Source of the DNA: Oribacterium sinus
GTDB taxonomy: Bacteria > Bacillota > Clostridia > Lachnospirales > Lachnospiraceae
DNA length: 64,000 nucleotides
Direction: 5' to 3'
Assembly: GCF_014202695.1 (NCBI RefSeq)
Contig: NZ_JACHHH010000007.1
Span: 1-64,000 of the forward strand
Both the position numbers and the translations under genes were made by a program. The notes under the pieces are model-generated. The model was not told the origin of the DNA. It ran no database searches and saw only the letters and a list, made by a program, of their open reading frames with translations. How positions within the stretch are numbered: position 1 is the stretch's first letter; every line of letters begins with the position of its first letter. Below are positions 9,028 to 15,948 of this stretch, one piece after another.

Positions 9028-9728
9028 TACCAGTTTACCTCGTCAACCTTCAAAGGTTTTTCATTTTTCTCAGAAAATTCGATCCTACCGTCCTTTAGGT
9101 GTATCACTTCATTAGCGCATAGCGCAATAGAAGCATTATGCGTCACTATGATTACGGTTTTGTTATATTTCCTGGCCATATCCGTAAGAAGTTGAAGTAC
9201 ACTCCTTCCTGTAGCGCTGTCCAGAGCTCCTGTTGGCTCATCACAGAGAAGAATGTCCGGATTTTTACATATGGCACGCGCGATAGACAAGCGCTGCATT
9301 TCTCCGCCTGAAAGTTCATCAGGAAAATGCTGACATCTATCCTCCAGCCCGACACTACGGATCATTTCCTTTGCGTCAAACGAATGTGACGTCATCTTAG
9401 CCACAATACTGACATTCTCTAGTGCATTAAGTGATGGTATCAGATTGTAAAACTGGAAAACAAATCCTATCTTTTTCCTTCTGTATTCGGTTAGTTCAAA
9501 TTCATTGAGCTTTGAAATATCGGTATCTGACACCCGTATGCACCCAGATGAGGCTCTATCCATGCCACCTATAAGATTGAGCATCGTACTCTTTCCAGAT
9601 CCGCTCGGTCCTAAAATCACAGTGACACTTTCGTCTTCAATGCTTAAGCTAACATGATCAAGTGCCGTTACTTCGCTGTCACCAACATTATATGTCTTTG
9701 ATACATTCTCAAATGTAACTGCTTTCAA
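9027..9728 (-). CDS. ABC exporter ATP-binding protein, LolD/MacB type
   Basis: This is the cytoplasmic ATPase of the exporter. It shows Walker [18 protein letters not shown]-loop FQFYNLIPSLNALENV, signature LSGGEMQRLSIARA, Walker B LLCDEPTGALDS and the switch His in VIIVTHN. A TTG start at 9726-9728 is chosen because GAGGTG lies six bases upstream and the product then begins MKAVTFENVSKTY, giving 233 residues. The longer frame to 9773 has no good ribosome binding site. The gene is coupled to the permease. Confidence 0.92.
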   Translation of the reverse strand: MKAVTFENVSKTYNVGDSEVTALDHVSLSIEDESVTVILGPSGSGKSTMLNLIGGMDRASSGCIRVSDTDISKLNEFELTEYRRKKIGFVFQFYNLIPSLNALENVSIVAKMTSHSFDAKEMIRSVGLEDRCQHFPDELSGGEMQRLSIARAICKNPDILLCDEPTGALDSATGRSVLQLLTDMARKYNKTVIIVTHNASIALCANEVIHLKDGRIEFSEKNEKPLKVDEVNW

Positions 9729-9759
9729 TATATTCACCTCGCTATGTAAAGAATACAAT

Positions 9760-10103
9760 CTACCACTTAACATAAATTAGAGCATGTTGCCATTGTGTAT
9801 TTTCGGCAGCATAGATTAGTACTTTCGAATTCTTTTTAATTTTCCCCTCACTAATCGCCTTATCAATAGCATAAGGTACTGCTGCATTAACAAGAGCTCC
9901 GTCATCACTTCCCGTATATATTTTGTTTTCTTGAATAGCAGGAAGCGCTTCTAATATATGCTTCTTTAGGAATCAAAATGGAAACGTTCACCATGCTCAG
10001 CAATGAAATGAGATATTTGCGTACTTTCTGACTCAAGACCGCCTACCAGCATCGCCTGTTCAATGGCATTTGTTAATTCTGTGTATACGTAATTTCTACT
10101 CAT
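9760..10103 (-). pseudogene. Broken gene of unknown function between regulator and exporter
   Basis: An ATG at 10101-10103 overlaps the TetR stop (ATGA) and opens a 45-codon frame, MSRNYVYTELTNAIEQAM onward, ending at TAA 9966-9968. Immediately afterwards a different frame stays open for about 65 codons (for example SDDGALVNAAVPYAIDKAI and SKVLIYAAENTQWQHAL) until TAG at 9760-9762. A frameshift in one ancestral gene of about 110 residues is the simplest reading. I do not recognise the family. If the first 45 codons are still translated they would be a small protein coupled to TetR. Confidence 0.5.
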
Positions 10104-10696
10104 TTGCTCTCCTTCTGTTCAGCAAAATTATATAGTTTAAGAATCATTGTCTTGATCGTTGGTAGTTTTTCCTTCAAATAATCGATCTTCTCATCTGGAG
10201 AAATTTGATTCATGATATTAAACAATCCTGAAACCAAAAACTCAGTGATAAAATTTGGATCGCTGCAGTTGCATTCTCCATTATCATTTCCAGAAAGTAT
10301 AAGTTCTGTTACAAGAGGAACCATTTTTTTCCCAACATTGAAAAAAATCCTCTCGTGTGTTATACCGTTTTTCACATTTAGAATTCCCATAAATATGCCA
10401 AACTTTTTTTCTGCCGAATCAATAAAAATTTGAAAAATACGATTGATTTTGTCAAAGGTGCTTATATCCTTATCTATCAACTTATTGACAGCATCTATTA
10501 TCGCGTCTGCATATCTATCTGCCAGCTCCTCCATTACTTCATCTTTTGACTTGAAGTAATAATAGAAAAGTCCCTTTGCTACTCCAATTTCATTGACAAT
10601 ATCCTGTACTTGTGTCTGCTCATATCCCTTCTCCTCAAACAGCTTTCCAGCTGTCTCAATGATTTCATTGCGTCTTTCTTCTTTAGTTTTTGCCAT
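10100..10696 (-). CDS. TetR/AcrR family transcriptional regulator
   Basis: The 198-residue protein has the standard N-terminal helix-turn-helix: RRNEIIETAGKLFEEKGYEQ, then DIVNEIGVAKGLFYYYFKSK at about residues 33-52. The rest is a helical ligand-binding domain with no recognisable specificity. A perfect palindrome lies at the start of its own transcript, so autorepression and control of the downstream ABC exporter are likely. It probably senses a compound exported by the pump, which is inference. Confidence 0.92.
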   Translation of the reverse strand: MAKTKEERRNEIIETAGKLFEEKGYEQTQVQDIVNEIGVAKGLFYYYFKSKDEVMEELADRYADAIIDAVNKLIDKDISTFDKINRIFQIFIDSAEKKFGIFMGILNVKNGITHERIFFNVGKKMVPLVTELILSGNDNGECNCSDPNFITEFLVSGLFNIMNQISPDEKIDYLKEKLPTIKTMILKLYNFAEQKESK

Positions 10697-10724
10697 ATAA
10701 ATTCTACCTCATATATATATATTG

Positions 10725-10772
10725 ACTGACTTCAGTCAGTTTTTATTATAATATTTTATGATTGTTTGTCAA
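10725..10772 (-). promoter_or_regulatory. TetR operator and promoter of the exporter operon
   Basis: ACTGACT-TC-AGTCAGT (10725-10740) is a perfect palindrome of the kind bound by TetR/AcrR repressors. On the minus strand TTGACA (10767-10772) and TATAAT (10745-10750) are 16 bases apart, which places the palindrome at the transcription start. Binding there would block initiation. Confidence 0.75.
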
Positions 10773-10873
10773 CCTAGATTCTCGGATTTCCAACCTGTAG
10801 CAGTCAATATAAGTAGACACGTTCCCATTATTCAGCTCGGTAGTTTGACAGTTAAATAGTTCCAAAATCTCAT

Positions 10874-10900
10874 CAGGCCTTGAAAAGCCTGTATTTTTTT
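10874..10900 (+). terminator. Rho-independent terminator-like hairpin
   Basis: CAGGC...GCCTG with an eight-base loop is followed by TATTTTTTT. It faces right, toward the transposase remnant. No intact plus-strand gene precedes it, so it probably came in with the mobile DNA. Otherwise 10773-10974 holds no gene that I can support. Confidence 0.5.
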
Positions 10901-10974
10901 GTCAGATTTTATCAAATATACACCGGCTATATTCAGCTATATGTGGTATAACGGGCGCATGGAGGGGCTGCGTC

Positions 10975-11266
10975 ATGAAAGTATCTGTATCAAAATCGAA
11001 GAATCAGACCATCTATTACCTGCTTCACTGCCCTGATTCTTTATCGCATTCTGGAGAAGAAGTTAGGTGAGAGTTATACCACTGAAAGCATTATAAGAAC
11101 ACTGAAAGAAATGAACATGCTGATAGCTCCCGGTGAAGGATATATCCCTGAGTATACACGAACCGACCTTACAGACAAACTCCACGACACATTTGGTTTT
11201 AGAACGGATTACGAGATTGTATCTCAAAGAGATATAAAAAAGATTTTAACAGCAACGAGAAAGTAG
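10975..11266 (+). pseudogene. IS1634-like transposase remnant, N and C termini fused by deletion
   Basis: ATG at 10975 gives MKVSVSKSKNQTIYYL, the usual beginning of IS1634-type transposases. The sequence then jumps, in another frame, to the C-terminal part: YRILEKKLGESYTTESIIRT, then AEMNMLIAPGEGY-like text and FGFRTDYEIVSQRDIKKIL, ending ATRK and TAG at 11264. The catalytic middle is deleted. The internal piece missing here is represented at 6378-6494. Confidence 0.8.
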
Positions 11267-11287
11267 AAATATTGCTAGAATTCAAAG

Positions 11288-11363
11288 AGAAAACAAGAGC
11301 TCATAAATGGCGTAATTACACCGTTTATGGGCTCTTGACTCTTTCACAACTGTCAAAGACGGG
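11288..11363. repeat. 76-bp direct repeat, right copy (IS 3' end with hairpin, unit Y)
   Basis: This matches 6495-6570 with two mismatches, follows the transposase stop by about 20 bases, and abuts the 101-bp repeat with no gap. The stem CAAGAGC...GGGCTCTTG is kept although both mismatches fall in it. Confidence 0.85.
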
Positions 11364-11464
11364 TTTTATAACAAAAAAGATAGTCTCCGTAAAGAGTCTT
11401 CCCTCTTCTTTCAGAAATATCACTTCCCTCTTCTTTCAGAAATATCGATTTATAGGAATTTATA
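11364..11464. repeat. 101-bp direct repeat, right copy (unit X)
   Basis: This matches 6277-6377 and marks the right border of the acquired island. It begins TTTTATAACAAAAAAGATAG and ends GGAATTTATA. Confidence 0.9.
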
Positions 11465-11584
11465 TTTTTTGCTGTATGGAAGTATAAATTGGGGGATTGC
11501 TTTATCTCATTTGAAAAGCTATAGTCAAAAGACTTGTTTATTTTTCTGTTTCCGTATAGAGAAAGGATGTTTAAAGAAGTTTTT

Positions 11585-11848
11585 ATGTTTCGTATGAGTG
11601 GTACCCTGAGGAAGGATAATAAAATATTGGCTTCCTGCGTTTCCCGGCAGGAAGGCCCCGGCAGTAGAACCGAGAAAGTTTTTAAAGCCCTGGAAGAAAT
11701 TTGTCAGCATCTGGATTTGGCCGTTCCCATCTGGCTGCCTGCCCGAATTGAGGAGTTTAAACAAAGAAGTAAGACCGTATTTATGGAGGATTCCTTTATG
11801 GAGGATATTCCCTTTGACAGCTTTAGCATAGAAGTAATCGAAGAATAA
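11585..11848 (+). CDS. Small conserved-looking hypothetical protein
   Basis: The product is 87 residues, starting MFRMSGTLRKDNKILASC and ending FDSFSIEVIEE. It is soluble, with no signal peptide or membrane segment. AAGAAG five bases upstream supports the ATG at 11585; an earlier ATG at 11567 and a TTG at 11534 are possible but have worse spacing. The pattern EKVFKALEEICQHLDLAVPI looks like a compact alpha/beta fold. I do not recognise a function. Its stop region forms the left end of repeat copy B. Confidence 0.6.
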   Translation: MFRMSGTLRKDNKILASCVSRQEGPGSRTEKVFKALEEICQHLDLAVPIWLPARIEEFKQRSKTVFMEDSFMEDIPFDSFSIEVIEE

Positions 11849-12047
11849 GGGCTGTGAAAAATCAAAATTAAATAGATTTTCGGCAATATAGGTCTAAATG
11901 AGGGGTAGTCTGAGCCCGTCGGTACTTACGAAAAACAAGAGAATCGAAGTTTTTCGCTTAGTATCCGATACGTGGCGAAGCTAGCGAGAGCGTGCCCCAA
12001 ATTTAGACCTATATTGCTTTGAAAACTATTTTGATTTTTACAGCCCT
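11848..12047 (+). repeat. Intergenic structured repeat, copy B (full length)
   Basis: The core GGGGTAGTCTGAGCCCG...GTACTT...CTTAGTATCCG...AGCGAGAGCGTGCCCC (11902-11998) is enclosed by arms that pair from AGGGCTGTGAAAAATC (11848) to GATTTTTACAGCCCT (12047). The inner arm GCAATATAGGTCTAAAT at 11883 matches ATTTAGACCTATATTGC at 12001-12017. It fills the gap between convergent genes. The core is close to copy D at 47010-47197. Confidence 0.88.
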
Positions 12048-12060
12048 ATAACAATTAACA

Positions 12061-13398
12061 TTACTTATTTGCCAATTCCTTTGCCAGCTCTTCGTATCCC
12101 GGCTTTCCTAAGAGGGCAAACATATTTCTCTTGTAGCTCTCTACTCCCGGCTGGTTAAAGGGGTTTACCCCGTTCAGATAAGCGGAAACACCGCAGGCAA
12201 ACTCAAAGAAGTAGAATACCTCTCCCAGAGTTCTGGCACTCTGCTCGTCAATCTTCACGATAAAGTTCGGTACATCTCCATCACTGTGGGCCAGAATTGT
12301 TCCCTTCATGGCAGCCTTATTGACAAAATCCACGGTCTTTCCTGCAAGATAGTTCATGCCGTCTGTGTCAATATCTTCCTTCTCCAGCACAATCTCTTCC
12401 TTGGACTTCTCGATTTCCAAAACAGTTTCAAAGTGCAGGGGACTTCCCTCCTGAATAAACTGTCCTAAGGAGTGTAAGTCTGTCGTAAAGTCTACGGAAG
12501 AGGGGAACAAGCCTCTATGATCCTTACCCTCGGATTCTCCCATCAGCTGCTTCCACCACTCGGAAAGGTAGTGGCAGGATGGCTCATAGTTTACCAAAAT
12601 CTCAATCTTCTTATTCTTACGAAGCATGATGTTTCTGGCAGCCGCATACTGTAAAGCAGGGTTCTCCTTGTAGTCAGCAGAAAGCAGTCTTTCCCGCATA
12701 GCATTGGCACCATCCATAAGCTCCTGGATATTCACCCCTGTTACGGCAATGGGAAGTAGGCCTACTGCAGTCAGTACAGAAAAACGTCCGCCGATATCAT
12801 CAGGTACCACGAACTCCTCATAATGCATTTCATCGGCAAGGTTCTTTAAAGCGCCCTTAGCCCGGTCTGTGGTGGCATAGATACGCTTTGCAGCCTCATC
12901 CTTTCCATACTTCTCTTCCAACAATCCCTTAAATACTCTAAAGGCAATGGCAGGCTCTGTAGTGGTTCCGGACTTGGAAATGATATTGATAGAGAAATCC
13001 TTTCCCTTCAATACATCCTGTAAATGCAGAATATACTTGGAAGAAATATTATTTCCCACATAATAAATTTCCGGAGTCTTTCTGTCCTCTTTCTTTAATT
13101 CATTGTAAAAGCTATGGTTTAAAAACTCATTGGCTGCACGAGCCCCTAAGTAGGAACCTCCGATACCGATTACCAAGAGAACATCGGAATCTTCCTGAAT
13201 CTTCTTTGCCGCCTTCTGAATTCGCTGAAACTCTCCCTTATCATAGTCCGCCGGCAGGGAAATCCAACCTAAGAAATCATTTCCCGCACCTTTACCGGAC
13301 AAAAGAGTATCTCTTGCCGCAAGGGTCTGGCTCTTAAAGTTCTCCATCTCCTCTTCACTGACGAATTTTCTTGCCTTGGATAAATCAAATTGTAGCAT
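12061..13398 (-). CDS. pgi: Glucose-6-phosphate isomerase
   Basis: This cytoplasmic enzyme interconverts glucose-6-phosphate and fructose-6-phosphate in glycolysis and gluconeogenesis. The 445 residues match the short Firmicutes form (about 450). Visible landmarks are the SIS-domain sugar-phosphate site [16 protein letters not shown] (near residue 78), [15 protein letters not shown], the PGI signature region [29 protein letters not shown] with the catalytic Glu, and the C-terminal [10 protein letters not shown] with the ring-opening Lys/His region. AAGGAGG precedes the ATG. A hairpin lies in its leader. Confidence 0.97.
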   Translation of the reverse strand: MLQFDLSKARKFVSEEEMENFKSQTLAARDTLLSGKGAGNDFLGWISLPADYDKGEFQRIQKAAKKIQEDSDVLLVIGIGGSYLGARAANEFLNHSFYNELKKEDRKTPEIYYVGNNISSKYILHLQDVLKGKDFSINIISKSGTTTEPAIAFRVFKGLLEEKYGKDEAAKRIYATTDRAKGALKNLADEMHYEEFVVPDDIGGRFSVLTAVGLLPIAVTGVNIQELMDGANAMRERLLSADYKENPALQYAAARNIMLRKNKKIEILVNYEPSCHYLSEWWKQLMGESEGKDHRGLFPSSVDFTTDLHSLGQFIQEGSPLHFETVLEIEKSKEEIVLEKEDIDTDGMNYLAGKTVDFVNKAAMKGTILAHSDGDVPNFIVKIDEQSARTLGEVFYFFEFACGVSAYLNGVNPFNQPGVESYKRNMFALLGKPGYEELAKELANK

Positions 13399-13447
13399 AT
13401 AGCCTCCTTCTCCTTTTCCCTCTATTCCTTCAGAGGGTAGTTCTTCC

Positions 13448-13481
13448 GAGATGGTTTACGAATATATCGTGAAACCGTCTC
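13448..13481 (-). other. Stem-loop in the leader of pgi
   Basis: On the minus strand GAGACGGTTTcaCGA pairs with TCGtAAACCATCTC around a short loop, 50 to 83 bases upstream of the pgi start. No U-run follows at once, so it could be a stability or regulatory element of the leader rather than a terminator. Confidence 0.45.
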
Positions 13482-13556
13482 TTCTTAGCCCCTACAGTGT
13501 ATCCTAAAAAAATACACCGTTAACTCTAACTTTATTTCTTATTTTGTAAGAAAAAC

Positions 13557-14240
13557 TTACTTTAAGAATTCTAAGACAAAGTCTACACTTTGTGCAATAG
13601 CTTTTCTCTCAAATTCTGTATAAGTCATAGGTGCTTTAGTGTTGGCTTCATCGGAAATAAAGCGCAAAATCAAGAAAGGAACTCCATTTTTTCTTGCAAT
13701 CTGGGCAATAGCCGCCCCTTCCATCTCACAACAGGATGCCTGGAACTCCTTCCGTAAAAATTCCTTTTTCTCCTGAGAGGAAACAAAGCAGTCGCCGGTA
13801 GCTACTCTACCCAGAAAAGTATGGAAGTCCTGCATGGTCTTCCCCACTGCTAATGCCTTCTCAATCATTTTTTCCTCTGCCGGAAAGGCCAAATCCTCTT
13901 CTCTGGGAATCTGTCCTAAAGGGTATCCGAATTCCGTGGCGTCCATATCATATTGCACTGCATCCTTGGAAACCAAAAGATCCAAAACATGGATTTCCTC
14001 CGCAATGGCTCCTGCCACGCCGGTATTTAGGATTTGACTTGGAGAAAAAGTATCAATTAAAGCCTGGGTACAAGCTGCTGCATTAACCTTTCCGATTCCG
14101 GCTTTACATAGTACTACTTCCTTTCCGGAAAGCTTTCCCTTTACAAAGAAGTATGGACCCTTTTGGATTTCTTCCCTGTCCTCACAGAGCTCCTTAAGCT
14201 TTGCCACTTCCTCTTCCATGGCTCCGATAATCCCTATCAT
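13557..14240 (-). CDS. mtnN: 5'-methylthioadenosine/S-adenosylhomocysteine nucleosidase
   Basis: The enzyme hydrolyses MTA and SAH to adenine plus the thioribose sugar, recycling SAM by-products and providing the precursor of AI-2. The 227-residue length is typical. MIGIIGAMEEEVAKLKE carries the catalytic Glu near residue 12. LCKAGIGKVNAAACTQ, LNTGVAGAI, VATGDCFVSS and CCEMEGAAIAQIA complete the PNP/UDP-type fold. The nucleosidase-specific N terminus separates it from the two phosphorylases at 28757-30322. Confidence 0.95.
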   Translation of the reverse strand: MIGIIGAMEEEVAKLKELCEDREEIQKGPYFFVKGKLSGKEVVLCKAGIGKVNAAACTQALIDTFSPSQILNTGVAGAIAEEIHVLDLLVSKDAVQYDMDATEFGYPLGQIPREEDLAFPAEEKMIEKALAVGKTMQDFHTFLGRVATGDCFVSSQEKKEFLRKEFQASCCEMEGAAIAQIARKNGVPFLILRFISDEANTKAPMTYTEFERKAIAQSVDFVLEFLK

Positions 14241-14345
14241 CTTCCCCCTCCTTTTTACAGCTTATGATATACCCTTTTATGGCTTTTAATAAAATTTGAA
14301 TAATTTGAAAAATTGAACTGCATCGATTTTTTCCAAAAGAAAGAA

Positions 14346-15413
14346 TTACAAAAAAGAATCAATCAGATGTAAAACATTTTCTCTTCCGTTCTTTTCCTTA
14401 CTGTTTCTCATGGCTTCTTGGAATTTTGCCTTATTATCCTTCAGTTCCTTTAGTAATGCATAAAGCTTGGAAAAATTCGCCTCCGCCTCTTCCTGAGAAA
14501 GCACCAAAGAATATCCCTGCTTTTGGAAGGACTCTGCATTTAAAATCTGGTCTCCTCTGGATGCTCCCTTAGGTAAGGGAATTAAAAGGTTGGGCTTTTC
14601 CAAAGCCAATAGCTCACAAATCACATTGGCTCCTGCTCTGGATATAACACAGTCTGCCGCCTGATAATAATCCGCAAGCTCCTCATGGACATATTCATAT
14701 TGCTGATAGCCAGTCCTATTCTTTAGGCCTTCATCGGCATTTCCCTTTCCGCAAACATGAAGAATATCCCAATCTTTCAAGAGCTGATCCAGATGCTTTC
14801 GAATCACCTGATTTACCGCCTGGGAGCCCATGCTGCCACCTATAATCAGTAAAATCTCCTTCTCTCCGGAAAATCCGGCTCTTTCTATCCCCTTCTCCCG
14901 ACTTCCCTGTAGAAGCTCCTCTCGAATGGGGGCACCGGTAAAAACCGCCTTTTTCTTGGGTAGATAATTTAGGGTTTCCGGAAAATTACAACAGATTTTT
15001 TTAGCAAAGGGAATGGTCAGCTTATTGGCAAGTCCCGGTGTCATATCCGACTCATGGCAAATCACAGGAATCCCAAGGCTTGCCGCTGCATAGACCACCG
15101 GTACCGCAACAAATCCTCCCTTGGAAAAAACCAGATTGATTTTTTCTTTTTTCAGGAATTTTCTGGCCTGAAAAAATCCTGCGATGACCTTAAAGGGGTC
15201 GGTAAAGTTCTGTAAAGAAAAGTATCTCCGAAACTTTCCTGTGGCAATCCCGTAGTAGGGAAGTCCTGCCTTTTCCGCCAATTCTTTTTCTATTCCCTTT
15301 TCCGAACCGATATAAAAAAGCCGGTGCTTCCTTTCCTTTAAACCGGGAATCAGGGCAAGATTTGCGGTAACGTGTCCCGCGGTGCCTCCCCCTGTTAATA
15401 CAATCTTAGCCAT
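14346..15413 (-). CDS. murG: MurG-type UDP-GlcNAc:lipid I N-acetylglucosaminyltransferase
   Basis: This peripheral membrane enzyme adds GlcNAc to lipid I to make the peptidoglycan precursor lipid II. The 355-residue protein has the GT28 fold, with the N-terminal loop LTGGGTAGHVTANLALIP, then VFSKGGFVAVPVV and HESDMTPGLANK, and C-terminal SRAGANVICELLAL and GASRGDQILNAESF. The RGDQ wording and GTAGH variant match the Bacillus cereus-like second MurG type rather than the division-cluster type, and no dcw genes surround it. A second murG may therefore exist elsewhere. Its ATG overlaps the HIT gene stop by eight bases. Confidence 0.88.
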   Translation of the reverse strand: MAKIVLTGGGTAGHVTANLALIPGLKERKHRLFYIGSEKGIEKELAEKAGLPYYGIATGKFRRYFSLQNFTDPFKVIAGFFQARKFLKKEKINLVFSKGGFVAVPVVYAAASLGIPVICHESDMTPGLANKLTIPFAKKICCNFPETLNYLPKKKAVFTGAPIREELLQGSREKGIERAGFSGEKEILLIIGGSMGSQAVNQVIRKHLDQLLKDWDILHVCGKGNADEGLKNRTGYQQYEYVHEELADYYQAADCVISRAGANVICELLALEKPNLLIPLPKGASRGDQILNAESFQKQGYSLVLSQEEAEANFSKLYALLKELKDNKAKFQEAMRNSKEKNGRENVLHLIDSFL

Positions 15414-15825
15414 GAATCTCCTTTACAATGCTTTCCTTTACCTGTTCCAGTTCTCCCTCCTCATAAGAAAGAGGAGTCCATAAAACCATGCTGTCCTTTG
15501 CATCAAAGCGGGGAATGATGTGCACATGAAAATGCTCCACTGTCTGGCCTGCCGCTTCTCCGTTGTTTTGTACCACATTAAAGCCCTTGGCACCGGTAGC
15601 CTTTACCATAGCCTGTCCGATTTTTTTCGCTAATGGGAAAACCTTGGCCAGTACCCCGTCCTCCATCTCCAAAAGATTCTTTCCATGCTTCTTCGGCAGA
15701 ATCAAACAGTGTCCCTTTGCAGCCGGGGATATGTCCAAAATCACACGAAAATCCCCATCTTCATACACCGTTCCGGAAGGAATCTCTCCATTGGCAATCT
15801 TACAAAAAATACAATCTGCGCTCAT
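15406..15825 (-). CDS. HIT family nucleotide hydrolase/transferase
   Basis: The 139-residue cytoplasmic protein carries the histidine triad EHFHVHIIPR near residue 100, the N-terminal zinc-type pair CIFCKIANGEIPS, and NNGEAAGQTVEH. It resembles the Hit/HinT group that hydrolyses adenosine phosphoramidates or dinucleotides. It is the first gene of a two-gene unit with murG and has its own promoter at 15877-15905. Confidence 0.93.
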   Translation of the reverse strand: MSADCIFCKIANGEIPSGTVYEDGDFRVILDISPAAKGHCLILPKKHGKNLLEMEDGVLAKVFPLAKKIGQAMVKATGAKGFNVVQNNGEAAGQTVEHFHVHIIPRFDAKDSMVLWTPLSYEEGELEQVKESIVKEIHG

Positions 15826-15876
15826 TTCCTGTCCTCTCTTTCTCTGCTCATCTCCTGCTGAAATACTATTTCATCT

Positions 15877-15905
15877 ATTATATCGGTTCAGAAAAGGATT
15901 TTCCA
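15877..15905 (-). promoter_or_regulatory. Probable promoter of HIT-murG
   Basis: On the minus strand TGGAAA (15900-15905) and TATAAT (15877-15882) are 17 bases apart, about 50 bases upstream of the HIT start. Confidence 0.6.
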
Positions 15906-15948
15906 CCGTAGTTTCAGCCGGCTCAAATACCACATTGGCCAAATTTCG

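Noticed and set aside
6277-11464. Integrative element or prophage
   Set aside because: No integrase, att core, relaxase or phage gene is present; only IS remnants and exporter genes are seen.
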